Origin: Lachnospiraceae bacterium UBA3863
Lineage (GTDB): Bacteria; Bacillota; Clostridia; Lachnospirales; Lachnospiraceae
Assembly (NCBI GenBank): GCA_002392385.1
Contig: DGGX01000042.1
Location: 1-13,819 of the forward strand
Direction of reading: 5' to 3'
DNA length: 13,819 nucleotides
The position numbers were made by a program, and so were the translations under genes. Shown one piece after another: positions 1 to 6,187 of the stretch (within the stretch, counting starts at the first letter, position 1; each line of letters opens with the position of its first letter). The notes under the pieces are model-generated. The model was given only the letters and a program-made list of their open reading frames with translations. It had not been told where the DNA came from and searched no databases.

Positions 1-189
1 GAGATCGAGCTGGAGCTGATCGGCCTCTGCACGGATATCTGCGTGGTGTCCAACGCCCTCCTGCTCAAGGCGACCATGCCGGAGGTCAGGATCTCCGTGG
101 ACCCCGCCTGCTGCGCCGGCGTGACGCCCGACAAGCATCTGGCCGCCCTGGAAACCATGCGGTCCTGCCAGGTGCAGATCGAGTCTTAA
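1..189 (+). CDS. Cysteine hydrolase (isochorismatase/nicotinamidase family), C-terminal part
   Basis: This is the last 62 codons of a gene entering from the left edge, read in frame 1 to a TAA at 187-189. The visible protein contains GLCTDICVVSNALL, which is the signature around the nucleophilic cysteine of the isochorismatase-like cysteine hydrolases (Cys14 of the visible part, in TDICV). After it come the usual beta strand VRISVDPACCAG and a helix starting TPDKHLAALETM, as in nicotinamidase PncA and relatives. Family members hydrolyse nicotinamide, carbamoyl compounds or isochorismate in the cytoplasm. The substrate cannot be decided here because the N-terminal catalytic Asp and the metal-site residues lie outside the window. 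Nicotinamidase is the likeliest choice but is only a guess. Confidence 0.85.
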   Translation, partial: EIELELIGLCTDICVVSNALLLKATMPEVRISVDPACCAGVTPDKHLAALETMRSCQVQIES

Positions 190-268
190 GCAGCACCCTG
201 CCCATCCTCTGCCTCCTGTTCTGAGGACCAGGTATGAGGAGCAGATCTGGGGATCACAAGGAGAATCA

Positions 269-1132
269 ATGCCCTATCTGGAAGAGTTCCGTTTTGCTCC
301 TATAGAAAAGGAAGAACAGTTCCTCAATTACATCCGGCCGACCTGCTACGATACCTTCTACCCCTTCGGCGTCCTGAGCGCGAGGGACTTCCGGTCCATC
401 ACCTTCGAGCCCCTGACCATCCTGTACGGCGGCAACGGCTCCGGCAAGACCACCGCCCTCAACATCATCGCCGCCAAGCTCGATGCCGACAGGGACACCC
501 TCTATAACCGCTCCAGCTTCTACGAGGATTACCTGGACATGTGCAGTTATAAAAAGGGGGAGGGACCGGATCCCGAAGAGATTCGCATCATCACCAGCGA
601 CGATGTTTTTGACTTCATGCTCAACCTCAGAAGCCTCAACGAGAACCTGGACGAGAAGAGACAGGAGCTCTTCCGCGAGTACACAGAAGCCAAGTATGCC
701 CACTTTCAGATGCGCTCCCTGGACGACTACGAACAGCTGAAGAAAGTTGTCTACGCCAGGAAGAGATCCGGTTCCCATTCCAAATACGTCAGAGAGAACA
801 TGATGGGCAATGTCCGGGAACACTCCAACGGCGAGAGCGCCTTCCTCTACTTCACTGACAAGATCAGAGAGGACGGCATCTACCTCCTGGACGAGCCGGA
901 GAACAGCCTCTCCCCCGAGAGACAGACAGAGCTGGCCGAATACCTGGAGAGCAGCGTCCGATTCTACGGCTGCCAGATCATCATGGCGACCCATTCCCCC
1001 TTCCTCCTGTCCATGCGGGGCGCCCGCATCTACGACCTCGACGAGAATCCCGTCGACATCAAACCCTGGACCCAGCTCCCCAACGTGCGTACCTACTACC
1101 AGTTCTTTGAGAAACACCGCGATGAGTTCTGA
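269..1132 (+). CDS. Stand-alone AAA/ABC-type ATPase (COG3910-like)
   Basis: The 287-residue protein is a single ABC-class nucleotide-binding domain with no membrane segment. In order it has Walker A GGNGSGKTT (residues 54-62), an ABC-signature-like SNGES (186-190), Walker B IYLLDEPEN (204-212, Asp208/Glu209) and a switch histidine in ATHSPF (His242). The central insert (about 80-180) is short and charged, and too small for the long coiled coil of SMC or RecF proteins. The set matches the small predicted ATPases grouped in COG3910, whose cellular role is not established. The start is supported by AAGGAG at 258-263, five bases before the ATG. The gene converges on the LysR gene with only seven bases between the two reading frames. 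No nuclease or toxin partner is adjacent, so a defence role is not supported by context. Confidence 0.85.
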   Translation: MPYLEEFRFAPIEKEEQFLNYIRPTCYDTFYPFGVLSARDFRSITFEPLTILYGGNGSGKTTALNIIAAKLDADRDTLYNRSSFYEDYLDMCSYKKGEGPDPEEIRIITSDDVFDFMLNLRSLNENLDEKRQELFREYTEAKYAHFQMRSLDDYEQLKKVVYARKRSGSHSKYVRENMMGNVREHSNGESAFLYFTDKIREDGIYLLDEPENSLSPERQTELAEYLESSVRFYGCQIIMATHSPFLLSMRGARIYDLDENPVDIKPWTQLPNVRTYYQFFEKHRDEF

Positions 1133-1139
1133 CACGCTG

Positions 1140-2027
1140 TCATAAGGGAAAGGCGACGGCGTCTGTGTACAGCTTCCTGAGTGTGTCCACGAAGGCGGTG
1201 ACACTCGGACGGCGGTCCTCTCTGTGGGTGCAGAGGACACAGGAGAGGCTCTCCCGGCAGTCGAAGGGGATCCAGGCGAACTGTCCGCCGTGGTCGTTCA
1301 GGAATCCGGGCGCCAGGCAGACGCCCCGCCCGGCGGCGACGTTGGTCAGCGTCGTGTCGTGGTCCGAGCTGTTGAAATAGTCGATCCTGCCCGAGCTGAT
1401 CAGCCTGTGCTGGACAGCTTTCAGGGCAGTCGGGGAGCCGCCGCCGACCATGAGCGTCCTTCCGTACAGGTCCTCTTCACGGATCAGGTTCCTGCCCGCC
1501 AGAGGGTCGTCCGGCTGGGTGATCAGATAGATCCGGCTCTCAAACAGATCGTGCACCTGTATGCCCGGGATCTGCCGGGTCTGTTCTTTCAGGGCAAAAA
1601 GGATGTCCGCTTCATTTCTCAGAAATACCTCCACACTGTTTTCATATTGAAATATGGGCAGGATCTGCACATCCGGATGGGTCCCGGCATAGAGCCGCAT
1701 GGCTTCCGGCAGGAAGAAAAGGGCCTGGCGGACTATCATGCAGATCGAGATGCTGTCCTTATACTTGGCGCTGAAGTTCTGCCCCTGCTCGATGGCACGT
1801 TTCAGATCCTCCCTCATACCGGTGAGGTAGGAGACGAACTGCGCGCCGGCAGGGGTGAGCCCGGCGCCTTTTCCGCTGCGCTCGAAGATCGCGAAGCCCA
1901 CTTCCTCCTCCAGAAGCCGGATCTGATAGGAAAAAGTAGGCTGGCTGACATAGAGATTCTCCGCCGCACGGCTGAAGTTGAGCGTGTGCGCCAATTCGAT
2001 GCAGTAATCGATCTGTTTGGTATTCAT
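1140..2027 (-). CDS. LysR-family transcriptional regulator
   Basis: The 295-residue protein opens with the standard LysR winged helix-turn-helix: IDYCIELAHTLNFSRAAENL followed by YVSQPTFSYQIRLLEEEVG (about residues 6-44), then LTPAGAQF. A periplasmic-binding-protein-like effector domain fills residues 90-295, so the length is normal for the family. On the minus strand GGAGGAA sits just before the ATG. The gene is divergent from the flavodoxin and aldo/keto reductase genes. The space between holds a T-N11-A palindrome (2043-2057) placed as an activator site for the divergent promoter. From this arrangement it probably controls the flavodoxin operon and itself. Its inducer is unknown; a redox or electrophile signal would fit the target genes. 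Confidence 0.93.
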   Translation of the reverse strand: MNTKQIDYCIELAHTLNFSRAAENLYVSQPTFSYQIRLLEEEVGFAIFERSGKGAGLTPAGAQFVSYLTGMREDLKRAIEQGQNFSAKYKDSISICMIVRQALFFLPEAMRLYAGTHPDVQILPIFQYENSVEVFLRNEADILFALKEQTRQIPGIQVHDLFESRIYLITQPDDPLAGRNLIREEDLYGRTLMVGGGSPTALKAVQHRLISSGRIDYFNSSDHDTTLTNVAAGRGVCLAPGFLNDHGGQFAWIPFDCRESLSCVLCTHREDRRPSVTAFVDTLRKLYTDAVAFPL

Positions 2028-2042
2028 AATTTCCTCCGCGCT

Positions 2043-2057
2043 ATTTAATAATTAAAT
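2043..2057. promoter_or_regulatory. Probable LysR operator, 15-bp perfect palindrome
   Basis: ATTTAAT-A-ATTAAAT is a perfect inverted repeat and fits the LysR T-N11-A rule (T2044, A2056). Its centre lies about 63 bases before the predicted flavodoxin transcription start, the usual recognition site of LysR activators. It also lies only about 15 bases before the LysR start codon, where bound protein could autoregulate. The AT-rich context makes a chance palindrome possible. Confidence 0.6.
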
Positions 2058-2077
2058 TAAATATAGCATAACTCAAT

Positions 2078-2106
2078 TGGACATCACAATAACGCCTTCC
2101 TATAAT
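2078..2106 (+). promoter_or_regulatory. Sigma-A promoter for the flavodoxin operon
   Basis: TGGACA (2078-2083) and a perfect TATAAT (2101-2106) are 17 bases apart, with five of six and six of six matches to consensus. Transcription would start near 2113, leaving a leader of about 58 bases to the flavodoxin ATG. The palindromic LysR site lies just upstream. Confidence 0.8.
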
Positions 2107-2170
2107 GTAGACATAAAGCAAGAACACATAACAAAACAGCACACAGTCAGACAGTAAGGAGGATACAGAT

Positions 2171-2692
2171 ATGTCCAGAACATTGATCGCGTTTTTTTCC
2201 AGAGCGGATGAGAACTATTTCGGCGGCGCGATGCGCTATGTGAAGGTGGGCAATACGGAGATCGTTGTGGGTCTCATGAAGGAGCTGATCCCGGCGGACA
2301 CCTTCAAGATAGAGATGAAGAATCCCTACTCGCCGGTCTATATGACCTGCATCGACCAGGCCAAGAAGGACCTCCGGTCGGGCGCCCGCCCGGAGCTGGT
2401 CAGCTTCCCGGAGAGCATCGACGAGTACGACACCATCGTGCTGGCCTACCCCAACTATTGGAGCAAGATGCCGATGGCGGTCGTCACCTTCCTGGAGCAT
2501 TTTGACTTCACCGGCAAGACCATTCTGCCCCTCTGCACCAACGAAGGCAGCGGGATGGGCAGCAGTGAGCGCGACATCAAGAAGTACGCGCCCGGTGCCG
2601 TCCTGAAGAAGGGCCTCTCCATCACCGGCAGCCAGGCGGCGAACTCCAAGGCGGCCGTGCAGCGGTGGTTTGCAGCTAACGGACTGATGTAA
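2171..2692 (+). CDS. Flavodoxin family protein (Flavodoxin_4 type)
   Basis: The 173-residue cytoplasmic protein starts with the strand TLIAFFSRADENYFGG and a phosphate-loop region ending VGNTE (residues 27-30), the arrangement of the Flavodoxin_4 family, which binds FMN non-covalently. TIVLAYPNYWSKMP and LPLCTNEGSGMG are the conserved flavin-contacting loops, and SITGSQ lies in the last strand. Such proteins carry electrons or act as small quinone reductases. AAGGAGG at 2157-2163, seven bases before the ATG, is a strong ribosome site. The aldo/keto reductase follows 21 bases after the stop, so the two are almost surely co-transcribed. The divergent LysR gene and palindrome point to inducible expression. 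The electron donor and acceptor cannot be told from sequence. Confidence 0.9.
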   Translation: MSRTLIAFFSRADENYFGGAMRYVKVGNTEIVVGLMKELIPADTFKIEMKNPYSPVYMTCIDQAKKDLRSGARPELVSFPESIDEYDTIVLAYPNYWSKMPMAVVTFLEHFDFTGKTILPLCTNEGSGMGSSERDIKKYAPGAVLKKGLSITGSQAANSKAAVQRWFAANGLM

Positions 2693-2713
2693 ATCGATGA
2701 AAGGAGATGCACG

Positions 2714-3556
2714 ATGGAGAAGATCGTTCTGAACAACAAGCTGGAGTGCCCGGTGATCGGGATCGGGACCTTTATGCTGTCCCCGGCGGAAGCGGAGAAC
2801 AGTGTCAGGGAAGCGTTGAAGATGGGATATTCCCTGGTGGATACCGCCAATGCCTACGTGAATGAGAGAGCCTGCGGAAGAGGCATCAAGGACAGCGGCC
2901 TGAAGCGGGAGGAGGTCTTCATCTCCACCAAGCTCTGGCCCAGCGAGTATGAGAATCCGAACGCGGTGAACGAGACCCTGGAGCGCCTCGGCGTGGACTA
3001 TGTGGATCTGCTCTACATCCACCAGCCTGCCGGCAACTGGCTCGCCGGATACCGCCAGCTGGAGAAGGCCTACAAGGAAGGCAAGGCCAGGAGCATCGGT
3101 ATCTCCAACTTTGAGGGAGAATTTATCGAGGAACTGCAGACCAAGTGGGAGATCGTGCCGCAGTTCATCCAGGTGGAGGCGCACCCTTATTTCACCCAGA
3201 AGGAGCTTCGGAAGACACTGGACAAATACGGGATCAGGCTGATGAGCTGGTATCCCCTGGGACATGGCGACAAGTCCCTGCTGAATGAGGCTGTCTTTGC
3301 GGAGCTCGGAAAGAAGTATGGAAAGACCCCCGCACAGATCATCCTCCGCTGGCATACCCAGATGGGCTTCGTGGTGATCCCGGGCAGCAAGAATGTCGAT
3401 CACATCAAGGACAACCTGGACATCCTGGACTTCTGCCTGACGGATGAGGAGATGGCGGAAATCGCGAAGCTGGACAGGGGAGAGCGCTATTATCACAGGA
3501 CCGATGAGCAGCTGGCAGGTTTTGCGGCCTGGCGTCCTTCCTATGAGAAGAGATAA
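2714..3556 (+). CDS. Aldo/keto reductase
   Basis: The 280-residue protein has the length and motifs of the AKR TIM barrel. The catalytic tetrad is intact: Asp43 and Tyr48 in VDTANAY, Lys73 in STKLW, His103 in LLYIHQP. GISNF lies near 138-142, and the C-terminal IPGSKNVDHIKDN is the loop that grips the adenosine 2'-phosphate of NADPH. It should reduce an aldehyde or ketone to an alcohol in the cytoplasm using NADPH. The substrate is not predictable; the closest general type is the 2,5-diketo-D-gluconate/methylglyoxal reductase class. AAGGAG (2701-2706) lies seven bases before the ATG. It is the second gene of the flavodoxin operon, which suggests carbonyl or redox stress detoxification. No terminator hairpin with a T run is visible after it. 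Confidence 0.93.
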   Translation: MEKIVLNNKLECPVIGIGTFMLSPAEAENSVREALKMGYSLVDTANAYVNERACGRGIKDSGLKREEVFISTKLWPSEYENPNAVNETLERLGVDYVDLLYIHQPAGNWLAGYRQLEKAYKEGKARSIGISNFEGEFIEELQTKWEIVPQFIQVEAHPYFTQKELRKTLDKYGIRLMSWYPLGHGDKSLLNEAVFAELGKKYGKTPAQIILRWHTQMGFVVIPGSKNVDHIKDNLDILDFCLTDEEMAEIAKLDRGERYYHRTDEQLAGFAAWRPSYEKR

Positions 3557-3632
3557 GAGAGAGGTGCTGTCTGACCCAGTTGAAGTGCTCCTGCTCGTCG
3601 ACGATGAAATGGGAACCCCTGTTATGAATTCA

Positions 3633-3641
3633 TGGTATAAT
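3633..3641 (+). promoter_or_regulatory. Extended -10 promoter (TGGTATAAT)
   Basis: TGG immediately precedes a perfect TATAAT (3636-3641). No good -35 box stands 16-18 bases upstream, as is common for extended -10 promoters. Transcription would start near 3648, giving the small downstream gene its own start in the 137-base gap after the aldo/keto reductase. Confidence 0.6.
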
Positions 3642-3693
3642 ACAATTAAGTAAATCCACTCTTCAGCAGATATCATTCTCTCGGGGGCCTAGA

Positions 3694-4110
3694 ATGCAGT
3701 ATAAATACATGCGGATCCAGGGACAGGAACTGGCAGAGAATACCATGTATGCCAAGGGCATCTTCAGCATGTGCTGGCAGCTCATCCAGAACGATGTGAT
3801 GGATGAGGAGGACGTGATGCTCTTTAAGGAGATCGACAGCTGGTTCGCGGAGAACCTTCCCTTCCCGCCTCAGTGCAAGAATCAGGAGAAGGTCGTCTGT
3901 TTCTTTAAAACGGAGAATTCGGAGGAGATGCTCAAGATGATCCGGCCGGCCCTCTGGCTGCTGGAACGCTACAATCATCCCTATTTCCTGGTCTATACCA
4001 ACACGCCTCCCGGAGAGATCGTATACGAGGATCAGTATCAGATCGCGGTACGGGTCTCCGGCAGGCTCCAGATCGACAAGCTCCAGGAGTCCTGGAGTCC
4101 GAAAGACTGA
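3694..4110 (+). CDS. Conserved-looking small protein of unknown function
   Basis: I do not recognise a named family for this 138-residue protein. It looks soluble and acidic, with no signal peptide or membrane helix. Its visible landmarks are GIFSMCWQLI (about 22-31), an acidic stretch DVMDEEDV, EIDSWFAENLPFPP, FFKTENSEEMLKMI, LLERYNHPYFLVYTN and PPGEIVYEDQYQIAV. The pattern of helices followed by a strand-rich C-terminal half suggests one small alpha/beta domain. Codon use and composition match the neighbours, and an extended -10 promoter lies about 50 bases upstream, so it is very likely expressed. The ribosome site is weak (GGGGG at 3683-3687), and a second in-frame ATG at 3709 is a possible start. 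The TetR gene follows 42 bases later and may be co-transcribed. Confidence 0.75.
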   Translation: MQYKYMRIQGQELAENTMYAKGIFSMCWQLIQNDVMDEEDVMLFKEIDSWFAENLPFPPQCKNQEKVVCFFKTENSEEMLKMIRPALWLLERYNHPYFLVYTNTPPGEIVYEDQYQIAVRVSGRLQIDKLQESWSPKD

Positions 4111-4152
4111 TCACCGGAAGCGCAGCCTCGTATATGACAGGAAAGGAGCAGC

Positions 4153-4725
4153 ATGATACTGCAAGGAAACGAAGACCTGCGCGTGGTCAAAACGATCGAG
4201 GGCATAAAGGCGGCATTTGAAGCGCTGATCGTAGAAAAAAGCTATGAGGAGATCAGTGTCAGGGAATTGTGCGAGAAGGCGCGTATCAATAAGAAGACCT
4301 TTTATCATTATTATGAGACGCTGGATGTTCTGCTGAAGGAGAGACAGACGGAGCTGTCCATGGCTTTTTCCAGGAGGATCAGCGCATTCAGACTGCCGGA
4401 GGATCTTGATAAGGTGATCCGTGCTTTCTATTATTATTCCGAAGAGCAGGGACCGGCCTATGAGCAGATCCTCTACAGCGGGTCCGTCCGGGCTGCACGG
4501 GATGAGGTACTGGGAAATATCCGGGGCAACCTATGGAACAGCTACGAGCATTTTCGGTGTCTTCCGGAGTATGATAGAAGGCTGCTTCTGGGATTTGTGA
4601 ACGGCGCAGTTCTGAATACTTATCTGTACTGGCTGCGAAGCGGCAAAACGGTGCCGATCGATGATATGATCGGCATGACGAATCGGATCGTCGTAAACGG
4701 TGTAAAAGGTTTCTTAGAACAATAG
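4153..4725 (+). CDS. TetR/AcrR-family transcriptional regulator
   Basis: The 190-residue protein has the TetR N-terminal DNA-binding domain: ISVRELCEKARINKKTFYHY (about residues 34-53) is the helix-turn-helix with the typical TFYHYYET end. The rest is a helical ligand and dimer domain with little sequence conservation, similar to the TetR proteins with the TetR_C_8-like tail found in Firmicutes. AAAGGAG lies just before the ATG. The acyltransferase-like gene begins 38 bases after the stop, on the same strand, so the regulator probably controls an operon that includes itself and that enzyme. I see no clear palindromic operator in the short 4111-4152 gap. The ligand is unknown; the downstream enzyme hints at an acyl or alcohol compound. 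Confidence 0.9.
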   Translation: MILQGNEDLRVVKTIEGIKAAFEALIVEKSYEEISVRELCEKARINKKTFYHYYETLDVLLKERQTELSMAFSRRISAFRLPEDLDKVIRAFYYYSEEQGPAYEQILYSGSVRAARDEVLGNIRGNLWNSYEHFRCLPEYDRRLLLGFVNGAVLNTYLYWLRSGKTVPIDDMIGMTNRIVVNGVKGFLEQ

Positions 4726-4763
4726 GCGCAGTGTAAATCAGGCAGGAGATCGTGGAGGTAAGG

Positions 4764-6038
4764 ATGCAGGCGATCACGACCGGCGAGATGATGCATGTGT
4801 ACGGCGGTTTCGGCGCCGGTGTGGACTATGCGGTCCGTCTTACTGTGCGGCTGCGGGACCCCATCGACGGGGAGCTCCTGCGGCAGGCGCTGGACCGGGT
4901 ACAGGAACGCTATCCCTATCTGCTGGCCAGTCTGAAGAGAAATGAGAACGACATCTACATGGAGCCCAATCCCCTCCCCGTGGTCCTGCACCAGGGGGAC
5001 GACGCGGTGTGCCTCAATACGCCGGCGTCCAACGGTCACCTGTGGGCGGTCTGCATGCAGGAGGACCGGATCCATCTGGACACCTACCACGGTCTGACAG
5101 ACGGCGACGGCATGTACAGACTGCTGGCCTCCCTCCTCTATCATTACTGCGCGCGGCGCTACGGCGTCGAGGAGGCCGATACGGAGGGGTATCTGGCGGG
5201 GTCGGTCCGGGAGGAGGAGACTCTGGACCCTCAGGACGCCCTGGAGACGATCGATCTCTCCACACTGGAGACACCGCCTCTCCAGCCTGCCTTCACCCTG
5301 GAGACGGACGGGGGACTCACCCTGTCAGCCCCCTCCATCTGGGACATCGAGATCCCGGAGGAGGCTTTCATCCGTTTCACCTCCGCCCATGATGCCAGCC
5401 CGGGCACCATGGTCTCCCTGCTTCTGGCCAGGGCCATCGACGGCCTCTTCCCGGACAGGGACAAGGAGATCGTGAACGCCTATGTCATCAATGCCCGGCC
5501 CATGCTGCACGCGGAGAGGACGCGGCATGTCTGCCTGAGCATGGCTCTTCTGGACTACTCGGACCGGGTCCGGCGCATGCCCATGCAGAAGCAGTGCACG
5601 GTCTACAGAGGCAAGACCTTCGCCCAGAGCTATGAGCCGGCGGTGGTGCGGTCCATGACGGTCAACGCCTCCCAGATCCGGGCGGCGGCCCAGGCGGCCG
5701 CCACGGTGGAGGACAAGGAGCAGGTCTTCACCGGGGCCTTCAACGGCGGCAACGGCTATATCACCTATCTGGTCAGCTATGTGGGCAAGTGGAAGTACCC
5801 TGTCCTCGGACAATATATCCGGGAATTCTGGACGCATCCCGCCTCGACCTTCAGCCTGATGGCGGAGATCAGCGCCGCGGGAGGGAAGATCTTCATCTCC
5901 ATGCAGCAGCGCTTCCGGGAGGAGTGTGTGCGGGAGGCCTTCCTCCGGCAGCTGGAGGAGCATGAGATCCCCTATGCCGTGCGGCGGGTCATGGGCAATG
6001 ACGGACCCGGCGTGGGAAGACCCTCTTACGTGAATTGA
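4764..6038 (+). CDS. Condensation/alcohol acetyltransferase-fold protein (HxxxDG acyltransferase)
   Basis: The 424-residue protein has the length and layout of the CAT-like acyltransferase superfamily (NRPS condensation, PapA, WS/DGAT, alcohol acetyltransferase). The active-site motif is HGLTDG (His109, Asp113, Gly114), set after the usual N-terminal region in which two strands surround DRVQERYPYLLASL. The C-terminal half includes NAYVINARPMLH and VSYVGKWKYPVLGQYI, where these families build the substrate tunnel. The protein probably transfers an acyl group from CoA or a carrier to an alcohol or amine in the cytoplasm. Acceptor and donor are unknown, and no carrier protein or NRPS module is nearby. 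I chose ATG 4764 because GGAGG (4754-4758) stands five bases before it; an in-frame GTG at 4752 would overlap that site. It follows the TetR gene closely and is likely regulated by it. Confidence 0.75.
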   Translation: MQAITTGEMMHVYGGFGAGVDYAVRLTVRLRDPIDGELLRQALDRVQERYPYLLASLKRNENDIYMEPNPLPVVLHQGDDAVCLNTPASNGHLWAVCMQEDRIHLDTYHGLTDGDGMYRLLASLLYHYCARRYGVEEADTEGYLAGSVREEETLDPQDALETIDLSTLETPPLQPAFTLETDGGLTLSAPSIWDIEIPEEAFIRFTSAHDASPGTMVSLLLARAIDGLFPDRDKEIVNAYVINARPMLHAERTRHVCLSMALLDYSDRVRRMPMQKQCTVYRGKTFAQSYEPAVVRSMTVNASQIRAAAQAAATVEDKEQVFTGAFNGGNGYITYLVSYVGKWKYPVLGQYIREFWTHPASTFSLMAEISAAGGKIFISMQQRFREECVREAFLRQLEEHEIPYAVRRVMGNDGPGVGRPSYVN

Positions 6039-6091
6039 TCAAGTAGGGCAATCGTGGGGGAGGACTTGCCAAGATCCCCTGTCTGATGCGA

Positions 6092-6120
6092 TTGTTTCGT
6101 TATATTGAATATGCTAAAAT
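6092..6120 (+). promoter_or_regulatory. Promoter of the Na+/phosphate cotransporter gene
   Basis: TTGTTT (6092-6097) and TAAAAT (6115-6120) are 17 bases apart, and TGC directly before the -10 makes it an extended -10 promoter. Transcription would begin near 6127. That lies downstream of an in-frame ATG at 6086, so the promoter itself argues that the real start codon is the one at 6188. Confidence 0.7.
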
Positions 6121-6187
6121 GAGAATGCTGATGCTTGAACACAGGCGTTGGCATTTTTCTATAACCCATGAAGGAGAAGATATACAA

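Noticed and set aside
269..2027. Phage-defence pair (ATPase plus regulator)
   Set aside because: The neighbour is an ordinary LysR gene whose operator points to the flavodoxin operon; no effector such as a nuclease or protease is present.
2147..3676. A 509-codon minus-strand frame opposite flavodoxin and aldo/keto reductase
   Set aside because: Both plus-strand genes have complete motifs and ribosome sites; the antisense frame has none and covers the promoter leader.
6047..6070. GGCAA/TTGCC pairing after the acyltransferase gene
   Set aside because: Only five pairs with a 14-base loop and no T tract; too weak to call a terminator.
6086..6187. Longer start for the cotransporter
   Set aside because: The promoter at 6092-6120 lies inside it, the added residues are not hydrophobic or family-like, and AAGGAG precedes the 6188 ATG.
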